Shown here one piece after another: positions 33,603-45,766 of a stretch of DNA of 64,000 nucleotides. The DNA is taken from NCBI RefSeq assembly GCF_034190915.1, contig NW_026947496.1, positions 56,616,501 through 56,680,500 of the forward strand, written 5' to 3'. The notes below the pieces were generated by a model, which was given only the letters and a program-made list of their open reading frames with translations, made no database searches and was not told where the DNA came from. The position numbers and the translations under genes are program-made. Within the stretch, counting starts at the first letter, position 1. Every line of letters begins with the position of its first letter. Source of the stretch: Cavia porcellus (Eukaryota; Chordata; Mammalia; Rodentia; Caviidae).

Positions 33603-35244
33603 AATTGGCAGTGAATTAATGTTGTATAATTAGTTTAATGTGCATTTATTTTATTACTAGGTTTATTACTAGACAAAAAGAATAAATTTTAACAATACAT
33701 TTATGAGTCATGTTATTGTTTACTAATTTACTTACTTTTTCAATGTCTTATTAAGATTTAAGAGCTCTTCATATATGAGTCAATCTTTTGTTACTTACGC
33801 TTTTTAAGAGCAGAATGTATTTCTTGAGAGAAAGTCCCTGTCTGAGAGAGACACAGAAGATGTCCCAAGTAGGCTGCTGAGGACCCTGACATTTCAAGGA
33901 ATTTTTACAGAGCAAAACCACAAAGTGAGGAGGGTCTGATGTGGGGCAAAATGGAAAATCACAAGGTGGGCTGGAGATGGGACAGAACTGCATTCAACCA
34001 GTAAGCAAACAAGCATAATTGCTCAGGTAAAATTGATTAACTCTGGATCAAATGGGGAAGTGAGTCATGCAGCAAGCATGCATGAATACAGAGCAGGATT
34101 TTGTTGCATATATTTTAAATGCCTTCTTCACTTGATTTTGCCTTTATATTTTACTTAAGGATTTCAAGGAAATTATAATAGCTTTAATATTTGTATAATT
34201 AAATAGATTAATGTTTTGTTTTATAGAAAACTCCTCCAAAGGCCCTTCACTTTGACTTTCCAGTGCTGGGGAAAAGATACATTTTCTCCATAGAACAGAA
34301 GCTTTGCCTTCCAGCCTAGAAATGAGACAGGCTTAAGTGGGAGACATTCTGACTTTTTGTGTATTTTGGGAAGACTTCCTCAACCTCTATTATCCATGTT
34401 GCTTTATGCATAATGTGGCTTATTGTTAGTAATAAGTAAAATAACATCTTTACCTCTCAGCATGGTGGCTGGATAGAAGTAAATGGTTTGCACTTCTAAG
34501 GACACTAATGATGACAACAATGACAATGATTTTATTTTATTTTTATTTCTGATAGCTGCACAACACATTTAACTCTCAGATGAAATTCATGTAGACACCC
34601 TTAGTCCTTAGCAATTTAGCATTATTCTACTCAAGAATTTTTAAAACAAAGCACCTTTATTTCATTTATTTATACAACCCAATTCTCAGTATTGGCTGAT
34701 AAAACAAGTGTTTTAAGTTTAAGATTCACTGAAAATTCTTAAGAAAAAACAAACAAACACAATGCCTGGAGGCTGGGGGATGGTACATAATTTAACAAGA
34801 ATCATGAACTTTCCTCACTCTGGTTGATAATAAGAGGCCACAGCTCCTTTCTGCTCACTTCTACTCTAGGGGGACCTGATTAGTCTCCTACCCTTCTCTA
34901 AACCTTCTGTTTTGTTGGCTTGTAAAACTTCTTTCCCCCTCTTCAAGAGATCTTCTTTCCTCAGGATATAAAACTGACTCTGCAGTTGAAGCAAAGCAAT
35001 GCTAGATGATCTGCATTTCTGGGAATTTGAGACCCAGCACTGCTACTTCCAGGATTCCCTAGTTTCCCCAAGGGATACCTCCTGTGGGCATAATAAGTCA
35101 GATGAGGTTTATCATATGACTCTTGAAGCTGGTCCTTTTTTGTAGAACGGTAAATTGATACAGTGGCCTGAGACAAGGTCTTCATCCATTTTTGCCCTCA
35201 GTTAGAGACCCCACACCTAGGTAGTACTTTATCCTGTTTTCAGG
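33603..35244. other. Unclassified stretch
   Basis: No gene recognised. Short open frames (33769-33993 and 34961-35185, both minus) have no supportable identity. Confidence 0.4.
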
Positions 35245-35395
35245 AAGTGCCTTCATGTATGATAATTGATATAATCCTCACAAAAAATTTTCATAGATTT
35301 CCTTTGCAACTGACAAAATTGAGATTTAGAAGACTGAGTGAGTTGGCCAAGATATTATTCTTCAGTGACAGAGTTAAATCTCTACCATTATAAGC
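35245..35395 (-). mobile_element. MIR SINE remnant, antisense
   Basis: ATTGATATAATCCTCACAAA, then AAATTGAGATTTAGAAGACT, then AGTTGGCCAAGATATTATTC follow the reversed MIR core. Strongly diverged. Confidence 0.5.
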
Positions 35396-35484
35396 CTTCC
35401 TGCCCCCTAAGACTAGCAAAATGGAACACTGTCATTTCTCTGGAACTTTTCTATTTGTTCTAACCTACAAATGCTTTGATCAGG

Positions 35485-35645
35485 TAGGGATGTGTTCAGA
35501 TTCCAACACTGGCCTTATGTGAAAATTTTGAGCAAAGTATTCTACCTACTCAGCCAACTGTCTGAGTTGTATCTAAAATAAGGTGGCAATTATCAGTGGA
35601 CCCACTTCAGGATTCTTGTGTGAATTAAATAAGGGCATGTTATGA
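35485..35645 (+). mobile_element. MIR SINE remnant, sense
   Basis: TTCAGATTCCAACACTGGCC, then TTTTGAGCAAAGTATTCTAC, then GTATCTAAAATAAGGTGGCA, then GTGTGAATTAAATAAGGGCA follow the MIR order. Diverged. Confidence 0.55.
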
Positions 35646-37089
35646 ATTCAAACCTTATTAGCTATTATTAAAACTGGATCCACAGTAATGTCATTGGCTA
35701 TTGTATCGCTTATTTAGTGTTCTGTCTGTTGAAGTCATTATTTGCCATGTGTTGAACCACTGTGCCACTGTAGAGGGAGGTCCTTACCAAAAGATGTTTG
35801 GTTGTCTAGCATTTACAAAGAATGCTAGACCCCAATGAAAGACTGCAGGGAAAGTTATTTCTGGCTTCTTATTTCTTATCTATAATCTAAAATACTGTAA
35901 CTCCTGAAAATATACCTTGGAAACATTTTAGTTTACATTATTTCCACGACCTTTATAGCACTGCATTTGAATTTATGCAGACATCCAGTGTATAAAAAGT
36001 GACAGCCAACTTCAAGAAACAGTGTGGTGAAATCTGTTTTCACTCTTGGTGATATTCTTCCTTGAATATTCAGTGTAGTACCGTCAGGAGATTTTGAAGA
36101 TCCCCTGAAGAAGAAAACTCTACCATCATGCTTTCTGTATCATGAATGAATTATTCATGTGGGTCAGAGTGATTCATAAAAAAGGTAAAAGCATTAGCTC
36201 AGAACATTCTTACAAGTAGTTTAACATGCAAGGTATAAGACCTGCTTATCTACACCTCAATGCTTATGGCCTCTGATGATTTGAATTTAAGTGACATATT
36301 TCAAGATCCTGAAATAGGTTGGAGATCAATGAGAAACTCTTATTTTAAGAAGTGTTTTGGAAAATTACTTATTAACTGCTTAGAATTCTCAAAAGTCCTT
36401 AGTGATTCTGTTTAAGCCTCTGTGTGCCAGTGTGACCATTTGTAGCATGATCAAATACTTGACTGTTTCAGAATATGTATCTAAGAAAAATATTTTTCAG
36501 GTAATAGAAAGGACTCAACTGAAATCTTAGATAGTTCTTCCAAAGCTTCTGCCTCAGTAACATCTCCACTGCACAGCTAACAAGCCAAATCAGGTGTAGT
36601 CAAAAAGAAGAGATAACCAAAGAGAAAGTTAATGACCCTCCTTGTCATTACTTGACTGAAAATTTAGTTTCTAGCAGACTATTAGGTTATGGAACATCTA
36701 TCACACTTAGTAAAAAACTTAAATTTCCAGGGTATCTGGGGTTACATAAAGATGAACTGATCTGAAGAAAAATGAGGTAATTCCAGCTTTATGTAGAGTT
36801 TTCCTCAAGAAGTATCAAAAAGAAATCAAGTATTGAAGGTAACCATATCCTTTTGAAGAAGAATAGTCATGGAATCCAAACTTCAGCCAAATATATCCCC
36901 AGATTGTCACTTTGGTAAGATCAATAGCCTCACTAGATTTCTGTTTCCAGATAAAGATGGGAAATATTGGAAAATATATTTTTCTGCAGTGGTGCTCAAC
37001 AGGTTGAATTAATTTTGTGTGCCAAGTAGTATCATTAAATACTGATAATACTAATGTCTTTTCCATTACTCAGCAGATTATTATATATT
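35646..37089. other. Unclassified stretch
   Basis: An 83-codon minus-strand frame at 36815-37066 has no recognised family. Nothing else supported. Confidence 0.4.
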
Positions 37090-37240
37090 TCACAAGTCTT
37101 TTTTTTTTGTAATCTCATTCTATCTTCAGAAAGCTTTATGAGGGTAGGGGTTTTCATAATCCCATTTTATAGATGAAGAAAGTGAGACTTTAGGAAGTAA
37201 TACACAGTAAAAGTCATAGCCATAACTCAAACTCTTATAT
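37090..37240 (-). mobile_element. MIR SINE remnant, antisense
   Basis: TAATCCCATTTTATAGATGA followed by AGAAAGTGAGACTTTAGGAA and GTCATAGCCATAACTCAAAC is the reversed MIR core pattern. Confidence 0.6.
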
Positions 37241-37505
37241 AAAGTTTATATCACTCCTTTAAACACTTAAGAGTGACAGCCAATGTCATCATTTTAAAAT
37301 AGACATTTGTTAATATGAAATTGTGAATATAACACAACCAGATTTAGCACAAAAAGTCATAAAACTCGGGTAAAACAAATTGTTTGAAGTTTTAGTTAAT
37401 CTAAAAATATTTTTATTTTCTAATACAAGATTTTAATTATATGTATTTTGAAATATTGAAAATTTTACTGCTGTCTCTCCTCCATCTCCTTTTCATATCT
37501 TTTAG

Positions 37506-37655
37506 GTTTTAGAGACACCAATTGAAGAAGATTGTTTCAGGCAGATGATACTTCCTTTGCCAACACTTAACAAGAAAGCAAAGAAAATGTTAGACCCCAA
37601 TAAGAAGTTAAAATTTTTTGATACTTTAAAAATGAATATTGATATAGCTCATTAG
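37506..37655 (+). other. Possible exon or gene fragment ending in a stop
   Basis: A pyrimidine-rich tract (GCTGTCTCTCCTCCATCTCC) and TTTTAG precede a 49-codon open stretch with charged, protein-like composition (ETPIEEDCFRQM, then NKKAKKMLDPNKKLKFFDT) that ends at TAG (37653-37655). It would suit a terminal exon or an old processed fragment. No gene is recognised, and no polyadenylation signal lies close by. Weak. Confidence 0.2.
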
Positions 37656-37829
37656 TGTTAATAAGGTACACAGTAGTTCTCAAATTTTAATGTACCTAAA
37701 AATCTGGCATTTTCCAGTTCCCCTTTTCTTGAGACTTTGTTGCTTAAACTAGTAAGACAGATTCTTAGGACCTATATTCTTAAACAGTCTCCAACAAGAC
37801 TGGAACAGAAAATATTTGAAGGAGAATTC

Positions 37830-38170
37830 TTTCCTCTTAATCATCATTTTATCATTCTCCTTTGTACCTTCTCAATCCAATGTCTAAACAGCATCAACTA
37901 TGATCATGTAGTTGCTCTGCTAAAGTCTCCTTTGGCTTCTAAATGCCTTTAGTATCCATTTCAAACTTGATAACATGGCCCATCTACGAGGTCTCTTTGG
38001 ATCTCTTAAACTAATGTCTTGTTATTCACAAACTCACTCTGCTCCAGTACCTTTGGCTTTTTGCATGGCTCCAACCTACTGCTGCAGTCAATTCTGGGTC
38101 CTGGTCATCAGTCTCCAGCTTCTTTACAAGGCTGACTCTTTCAGTGATGCATGAACCACTCAGACATCTC
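37830..38170 (+). mobile_element. L2-like LINE fragment, sense
   Basis: CTGCTAAAGTCTCCTTTGGC, then CAAACTTGATAACATGGCCC, then CAAACTCACTCTGCTCCAGT, then TTTGGCTTTTTGCATGGCTC follow the 3' portion of LINE-2. Old and diverged. Confidence 0.5.
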
Positions 38171-38676
38171 CTTTTAGGGATCTTCCTTGACTACTACTGT
38201 GGTACTCGAGACTTTCTTGATATTTTCTCCATCAGGCTTAAATCTACCATCTACTGGCCTGGAGAAAGAATTCAGTAAGAAAATTTTCACTTCTTGGATC
38301 CCTGCCAACTGATAGACCCTAAAATATGTGAGACACAGCCTCATGTGTTGCAAGACCTTACTTTTCCACAACAACTGCATTGGTCACCCTGCAGATCCAG
38401 GGGCATTCCTGCACTTCACAGGATGAGCAAAAGACCCTGTGAAATTACAGACAAGCCAGAGCCACTTGTCCAAGGAGTATGAGAATTTGGCAACCTGTAC
38501 CATCAATTTTAATGGCAAATACCTTGGTTCAAGGTATTTGGAATGAGGTACAGCAAATGAAGTACAGCTTTAGTAGGGAAACACAAGGCAAAGCAGAGGA
38601 TAGTTGGGGTACAGGATTGTGATAACAAAACAGATCTCTTGAACAGTCTGAAATATCTGACTTCATTCTTTGTCAC
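38171..38676. other. Unclassified stretch
   Basis: Overlapping short frames on both strands (38174-38482) carry no recognised motif. Confidence 0.4.
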
Positions 38677-39060
38677 TGTTAATTTCTTTCATTGAGACAC
38701 AATACCTTGACACACTAAGGAAGAAAAATTTATTTTGGCTAAATTTGTTGAGGTTTCAGTCCATCATCAATTGGTAGCAAGTTAGGGCAGCATGGCAGAG
38801 ATGAAACAGATCGCAGCATGCTAGTGGAGACAGAAAGGTAAGGGAAAAAGACCAAGAGGAAAGGGAGGGAGATATACCCTTCCAGACCACACCCCATTGA
38901 CTCACTTTCTTTGACCAGGCTGAACCTTCCACCAACAATTTACCTATACCCTCTCCACTGGACTAATCCATTGATGAGTATAACACCCTAATAATCCAGT
39001 CACCTTCCAAAAGCCCCATCTAGGAGCATACAAGGCTTGGGGAGTACATCTAAGTATAAG
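38677..39060 (-). mobile_element. MaLR-type LTR, antisense
   Basis: The plus strand reads GAGACACAATACCTTGACAC, then AAAATTTATTTTGGCTAAAT, TTTCAGTCCATCATCAATTG, then CCCCATTGACTCACTTTCTT and CCAAAAGCCCCATCTAGGAG, a reversed MaLR LTR comparable to the LTRs at 58577 and 60418. Boundaries approximate. Confidence 0.65.
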
Positions 39061-39237
39061 TGATAAAGTCACTTATGTGCTTTCAAATGAAGTTTAATCA
39101 AATATAAATTCCATAAAACCAATCTTCTTAGCTAGATCCCCAGATATATGATGTCTGTCACAGAGATTGTACTAAATTAAATCTGTTTAATGAATGGCTG
39201 AGTAAGTGAATAAATTGTGAGAGTGCACACATAATCA

Positions 39238-39400
39238 AAGCTTGTAATGTGCCAGGGACCTTTCAGATACTTTGCTTAAAAGTTCCTTTCCAGCCCTTAC
39301 AGCAATCTTATGAGGAAGGTATTAAGAATTCCCATTTTTTAGGTTAGGATTAAACAACTTGTCCAATAACATGCAATTAATAATACACTCAAGAGGCCAT
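39238..39400 (-). mobile_element. MIR SINE remnant, antisense
   Basis: AATGTGCCAGGGACCTTTCA, then TTACAGCAATCTTATGAGGA, then CCCATTTTTTAGGTTAGGAT, then ACTTGTCCAATAACATGCAA follow the reversed MIR consensus order. Confidence 0.7.
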
Positions 39401-41077
39401 ATGTTTTTCCATGATGAAACAGTGAGTAAACTTATGAATAAAAACATAATTGTACAAGGGAGCGAAGATAGGAATGAATGAACAATAAATGCATAAATAA
39501 GATTGAAATGTGAAATCTGTTTGCCATTGAGGTGTAAGGAAAACAAAGTCAAAAATTTTAAATGAAACCCAAAATGATATTTGAAATGATAAATATAAAG
39601 AAATTCTCAAACATACAGTTTTTTCTTATCAGGGGAACTTTTCAGAAAATATCCAAGAAAGTCTAAGAATGGCTGCATTGCAAAGCAGCAAAAGAGTGCA
39701 TTATTTTGCTCACAATGTGGTATGTTGAGGCACTGGTCATTCATGTCTCATTAATAGTGAGTAAGTGCTGCTTTGGAGCATCTGGCATTTTGACATGGAA
39801 TATCAGGGGAAGGCTGGAGGACCAATGAGAACATGATTAGTCACCATGTTCTCTGTCTTCCCAAGTCCTCACTGTATCTGGGGTTGATTTCCAGGATCTC
39901 AGTATGCTGACTAATGTGTTTCAAGTAAAAATAAAATTGAACACCTGTGCAACTAACAGTATGGACTCCTCAAATTCCCACACAGATCCAATAATGGATA
40001 CAGCTTGCCCATAAAGATGGTTTCGTTTCTCAGGTGAAATGTGGATAGGAGATTTATCACAGGAGTGACAGCATGATTAATGCATATTCGGTCATTTTTT
40101 CATCCCTAGTTTTATAGCAGTTGGTCTGTCTACTCTTTTCCAGTAGAATTTTGATTTAGAAGAAAGAAGTGAGGAAATGAGAGGAAGGGAGGAGAATAGA
40201 GGGCCTAGGGAGGAGGAAAGCGGGAACACAGGGTGGGATGGGAGAGGAGAGGGAAGAAGGGTGCCATCCTCTGAAAATAAGAAACCTCCACAATGTAACT
40301 CTTGGTGTCCTCTAACCTCTTCCTCTCCGATTTGAATGACAGTAATTGAAGTTTTAGTTTAACCATTTCCCTATGATCTCATGAGGACATGATGATTTTT
40401 ATGCACAAAACAAGAGCACCAGTAGTTTGTATCATTCTCATCAGTCTTGTGTTTTTCTTTCTTCAAAAACTATACAATTTCTTAAAAGGTTAATTTTCAT
40501 GTGAAGTTTATATATCCATTTGTTTTATATATGTGTGTTCATATATATTCTTTTACTTACGTATATATATGCATGTGTTGCATATATTTGTACATGTACA
40601 CAATTTATATATTTTTAATTTTTGTGCCCTTTTAATTTTTTATTTTTGTATGCCCATAAGTCCATGCAGTGATTTGAAATAATCTATATAATATAAATAA
40701 GCTAATTGTAATTGACCTGCAAGCACATTGGAACTCACCTCACTTTGTTCATGTCCTTTGGACTAATTCAAGAACAGAATTGACCTTATTGAGGGATAGA
40801 TTGCATGATATTTGCCTATTATCTAGTCCATAAAGGAAGCTCTTCATTTCGTAAAATAATCTTATTTGAGTATTCCTTCATTCTCCAATAAAAATAAAAT
40901 ATAAAACAGTTTAAAATGCACTGTATTCTATGTCATTATACATTACATGGTCATTATAAAACAAACTATATAAAACTTAAAAATTTTTTATCATCACATT
41001 AACTTCAACAATTTTTTGCAAATTTTGTTCTCAGTTTGATTTTTTTTAAATGAATGCTACGATTTATTTGCATTTTT
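39401..41077. other. Unclassified stretch with a purine-rich tract
   Basis: A G/A-rich tract lies at about 40165-40262 and an AT-rich TATATATG-type section at about 40510-40620. No gene or repeat family recognised. Confidence 0.4.
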
Positions 41078-41147
41078 TTTTTCTTTTGCACCAAGGATCG
41101 AACTCATGACCATGCCCTTGCAAGACAGGAACTTATGCCCCAGCCCT
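41078..41147 (-). mobile_element. Truncated ID-type SINE, antisense
   Basis: A T run, then GCACCAAGGATCGAACTCAT, then CCCTTGCAAGACAGGAACTT and GCCCCAGCCC. The stretch that should read GCTGAGCTAAATCC before the final CCCAGCCC is missing, so the A-box end is internally deleted. Confidence 0.8.
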
Positions 41148-41369
41148 TCTCAGTTTGATTTGATTTTGGTATGTTCTTACCAAATTTAAGGTAAACTTTT
41201 CTTGCTCCATCAAAATGCTTGGATTCATCTTACCTTTTAAATTTTGCACTGAAATTAAGATATAATCTTTTATCAGTGACCTACAATATCATCCATTTTT
41301 TAATTTATATTTTTTATGCTAACTTTGATCTTTCTTTAATATTAGCATGGTCAGTTTTGTGGTAGTTTG

Positions 41370-41756
41370 GTTATCCAGTTGACCTCCTTACAATAATTTG
41401 TCTTTGCCCTGGAAATGAGGGCATGAAGGTGAGTTCAAGCACACTTTTGCACATTGGGGAGAGCTCTGGACCATAACCCAAAGGGGTTAGGACTCCACCC
41501 ATGTTTCTGAATAGCGCTAGGAGGCACAAGACATCCCCTGGGACTGACTGAGCACTTTGGACCATTACTCCCAGCAATTAGGGCCCTGACCAGCATCCTA
41601 GACCACTAGAGCATGCACAGGAGGATCCTGTGGACCTGACTGGGCCATGCCAAGCAACCTCCAATCAGTCTCTGTAAGCTGGGGGTGCCCAATGTCATTT
41701 CCAGCACACCCACAGGAAGCTATGGAACATTGTTCAAAACCCAGAAATATAGGAAA
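41370..41756 (+). promoter_or_regulatory. Probable L1-B 5' UTR remnant
   Basis: GC-richer sequence leading into the conserved ACCCAGAAATATAGGAAAAT that precedes ORF1 (L1-A and L1-C have nearly the same words just before ORF1). The upstream part does not obviously match the L1-A or L1-C 5' UTR. The left edge is uncertain. Confidence 0.5.
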
Positions 41757-42840
41757 ATGACAAAATGAAAGAGCAAAATTAAATCTCAAACTCTAGCCTA
41801 TCCCAAGAAAGCCTAGGAGCCATGTACATAGAAGAAAATATAAGCCATATACCTGAAATGCCTGAAATGATAGCACCTGAAATAAAGAAATAACTCCAGG
41901 AAGCTATAATGGAACTCAAATCAGAAATAATCTCCCAGGTAAAAGAAGAACTGAAAAATGTAATGAAAGAAATTCTGAACACATCTAAAGAAGACACAGT
42001 TAAAAATTAGAGGAACAATTCAAAAAGATGGAAACCCTGAATGAATAATATAAGAAACAAACAGAATGCATGAAGCAGATTCAAAGAGATATACAGGAAA
42101 TCAAAAATTCCATTGAAAGTTGCCAAACCACCTCAACCAAAGTGAAGATATAATTTCAGTCCTTGAAGACAAGATTGTAGCTAGTGAAGAAGAATGGAAA
42201 GATCTTTTAAAAATAACAAGGAATCAGGAAATAGGAGTTCAACAACTGCAAGATAATGCAAAGAAAACAACATAAGGCTGATAGGGATAAATGAAAAAGA
42301 AGGGGATAACACAAATGATATCAAGAGGCTATTTACAGAAGTAATACCTGAAAAGTTCCCAAACAAGAGAATGGAAACTGACGTATGGATCAATGAAGCA
42401 TATAGAACTCTAAATAGCCATAACCAAAATAAAACTACACCTAGACTTATAATAATCAACATCCCAGAAATCCAACATAAGAACAGAATATTAAAAGCTG
42501 TCACAGAGAAAAGAAAGATCACCTATAAAGAAAAACCTATCAAAATCACAGCATTCCCCAACACAAACAATGGATTTAAGAAGAGCATGGAGTGAAATAT
42601 TTCAGATCCTAAAGGAAAATGACTTCCAACCCAGACTATTGTACCTTACAAAACTTTCCTTCAAAATGGATGGAGAAATAAGATACTTCCATGACAAAGA
42701 ACAGCTGAAGAACTTCATGATTCACAAGCCAACCCTGCAAAGAATGCTGAAAGACATTCTGGATACACACAGGAAAAAAACCACTAAGCAAGACAGACAA
42801 TCAAACAGAATAGAAGGTAAAGATACCAAAGGAGAAAGAT
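41757..42840 (+). pseudogene. L1-B ORF1 remnant
   Basis: It aligns along its whole length with L1-A ORF1: CATGTACATAGAAGAAAATA (near codon 23 of L1-A ORF1), the RRM part WINEAYRTLNSHNQNKTTPR (42395 on), then RRAWSEIFQILKENDFQPRL and YLTKLSFKMDGEIRYFHDKE. Position 4 is TGA where L1-A has CGA, and further frameshifts and stops follow. No functional protein is possible. Confidence 0.92.
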
Positions 42841-42843
42841 AAC

Positions 42844-45185
42844 ATGTCAACAATAAACCAATATACATCAATTATAACCATTGATTTAAATGGCCTCAAT
42901 TCACCAAACTGACAGAATGGAACAAGGAAAAACATCCAACCACACGCTGTCTAAAAGAAACCCATCTAACCCAAAGCAAAACTCATTGACTGAAAGTCAA
43001 AGGATGGAAAATAATACTTTGTGCAATAGGAACTCCCACCCCCAAAAAAGCAGGGGTAGCTATTCTGTTTGTGGACAATGTGAACTTCAAACTAGAATGA
43101 TCCAAAGGAATAAAAAAGGTCACTACATACTAATTAGGGAAAACTTTCAAGAGGAAGAGATAATAATCTTAAACATATACGTAACAAATTCAGGAGCACT
43201 TAGCTATATAAAACAGGTATGGATAGAAATGAAAAATCAAAAAAGCAATAACACAATTGTATCAGGAGACCTTAACATACCATTGACACAAAGGGGCAGG
43301 TCAACCAGACAGAAAGTCAGCAAAGCAATAAAAGAGCTGAATCACACCTGTGAACAAATGGACTTGATAGATGTATACAGAGTGTTCCATCCTACAACAT
43401 CAGAATATACATTCTTCTCAGCAGTACATGGAACATTCTATAAAATAATCTGTATAATAGGCCACAGAACATACTTAAATAAATGGAAAAGAACTGAAAT
43501 CATCCCATGCATGTTAAGGATCATAGTGCCATGAAACTAGAAATTGATTATAAACTGCAAAATCCCCACAAACACATGGAAATTGAACAATACACTCCTG
43601 ATCAATCAGTGGTTCACAGAAGAAATGCAAGAAGAAATTAAATAGTATCTACAAGCAAATGAAAATACAAATACAATGTACAGGAATCTGCAAGATGCAA
43701 TGAAAGTAGTCCTCAGAGGAAAATTTATTGCAGTGAATTCCCACATCAGGAAAACAGATCAAACACAAACAACCTGATGCTATACCTAAAACATCTAGCA
43801 AAAGAAGAGCAAGTCAAGCCAAAAGCCAAAAGAAGAGAGGAACTAATAAAGATCAGAGCAGAAATCAATGCAATAGAGACTAAGAAAACAATACAAAGAA
43901 CCAATGAATGAAAGAGTTGGTTCTTTGAAAGAATATATAAAATTGATAAGCCCCTTGTCAACCTTATAAAAAAAGGAAAGAAAAACTCAAATTCATGCAA
44001 TACAGAATGAAAAGGGTTAAATCACTACAGACTCTGTGGAAACACAGATCATCAACACCTATTTCAAAAACCTCTACTCTTATAGGTGTGATAACACAGA
44101 GGTAATGGACAGATTCTTAGAAACGTATGAATTACCAAGGCCATGTCAAGAAGATGTAAAATTGTTGAATAACCCAATCTCTATGAATGAAATTGAAAAT
44201 ATAATTAAATGCTTACCAACAAAGAAGAGCCCAGGCCCAGATGGATTTACTGTGCAATTCTACAAGAAATTCAAAGAAGACTTAATGCCGACACTCCTCA
44301 AACTCTTCAATGAAGTTAAAAGGGGAGCAATTCTCCCTAATTCATTCCTGGAAGCAAATATTACTCTAGTAATTACTCTACTATAATCCTGTTTCAAGTG
44401 GGTCATTATTTTATTATGCCAATTTGATCCTTGAAGGAAAATAATTATTATGACCTTTGAGGATGTATTTTCTTCAATTTGCCTCTGGAAATGCTAATGT
44501 GCTTGGGTCATTACCCCTCAAAAGAAAGAGTATTTTTTGGTGGCAGCCTCACTAAAGCTGTAATCTGAGATAAACCCAACTTAAAGAAAGAACTATAGGC
44601 CAATCTTCCTAATGAACATAGATGCAAAAATTCTCAATAAAATATTGTTAAACAGAATGCAGCAAATGATCAAGAATTTATGTACCATGACCAAATGTCA
44701 TCCCAGGCATTATGGCTCAACATATGTAAATCAATAAATGTAATCCACCATATCAATAGAGTCAAAAGTAAGAATCATATGGTCATTTCTATAGGTGCAG
44801 AAAAAGTTTTTGATAAGGCCCAACACTCATTCACGATAAGAATCTTGCAGAGAATTAAAGTAGAAGGTCTTTACCTCAATATGATAAAGACCATCTATGA
44901 CAAACCAAAAACCAGCAACATATTAAATGACCAACCATAGAAAGCCTTTACCCTAAAATTTTGTACAAGACAAGGATGTGCATTATCACCACTCCTATTA
45001 AACATAGTGCTGAAAATACTAGGCAGAGAAATTAGACAAGAGAGAGAAATAAAAGGAGAAGGAAAAGAAGAAGTTAGATTATCATTATTTGCAAATGACA
45101 TGATCTCTACATAGAAGACCCCAAAACTCCATTGAAAGACTCCTAGATATAAGAAATAAATTTAGTAACATGGCTAGATACAAAT
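42844..45185 (+). pseudogene. L1-B ORF2 remnant, interrupted and 3'-truncated
   Basis: ATG at 42844 starts an ORF2-like region: endonuclease words (TNSGALSYIKQ, VSGDLNIPLTQRGRSTRQK), then RT words ([13 protein letters not shown] at about 44220, then [14 protein letters not shown]). Motif A has Gly in place of the Asp (SIGAEKVFDK), and motif C reads FANDM (Asn codon 45094-45096). There are many stops and frame changes. A 187-bp foreign block interrupts it at 44377-44563. L1 similarity stops at about 45185, soon after motif C, without the C-terminal region, 3' UTR or poly-A. Confidence 0.92.
44377..44563 (+). repeat. 187-bp templated insertion inside L1-B
   Basis: Identical to 45580-45766 except one base (44499 G versus 45702 C). 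L1 coding sequence is continuous in sense on either side ([10 protein letters not shown] before, a remnant of the [18 protein letters not shown] after), with about 7 bp of L1 apparently lost at the junction. No poly-A or long TSD; short TAAT microhomology at the edges. Confidence 0.95.
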
Positions 45186-45579
45186 ATGAATGGCAAATAA
45201 ATACATAAAAATATTCAGCAATTCAGTTGCAATTATTTTTGTTATTCACAGTCCTTATTTGGATTTATTTCCACTTTAAATATTACATTACAATTTGTAT
45301 AAAGTTCACAGACTGAAATCATTTTTTCTCCATTGCACAAGGAGATACACAGATACTCTTTTATAAAGGTATCTTTATAAAGAGCAATTATGTACCCAAA
45401 GCTAGTGTGAGAGCTAGGAAAACTATTAGGGTGAATTCTATCCTTGTCTCTTTCATTAACCTTGGCAATATCACTAAATAGCACATGTATAATCATTGGT
45501 AACTCACTGACTCAGCAAGCAGAAACCTCAGCTATGGATTGCTAAGAATAAATGAAAAAGTGACTAATAATTGCAGCCA
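45186..45579. other. Unclassified sequence between L1-B and the duplicated block
   Basis: No L1 or other family recognised. An 84-codon minus-strand frame (45242-45496) is without recognised identity. Confidence 0.45.
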
Positions 45580-45766
45580 TCTACTATAATCCTGTTTCAA
45601 GTGGGTCATTATTTTATTATGCCAATTTGATCCTTGAAGGAAAATAATTATTATGACCTTTGAGGATGTATTTTCTTCAATTTGCCTCTGGAAATGCTAA
45701 TCTGCTTGGGTCATTACCCCTCAAAAGAAAGAGTATTTTTTGGTGGCAGCCTCACTAAAGCTGTAA
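45580..45766 (+). repeat. Source copy of the 187-bp block
   Basis: The likely donor, because it is embedded in non-L1 flanking sequence, while the other copy splits an L1 frame. The offset between copies is 1,203 bp, in direct orientation. Confidence 0.9.
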
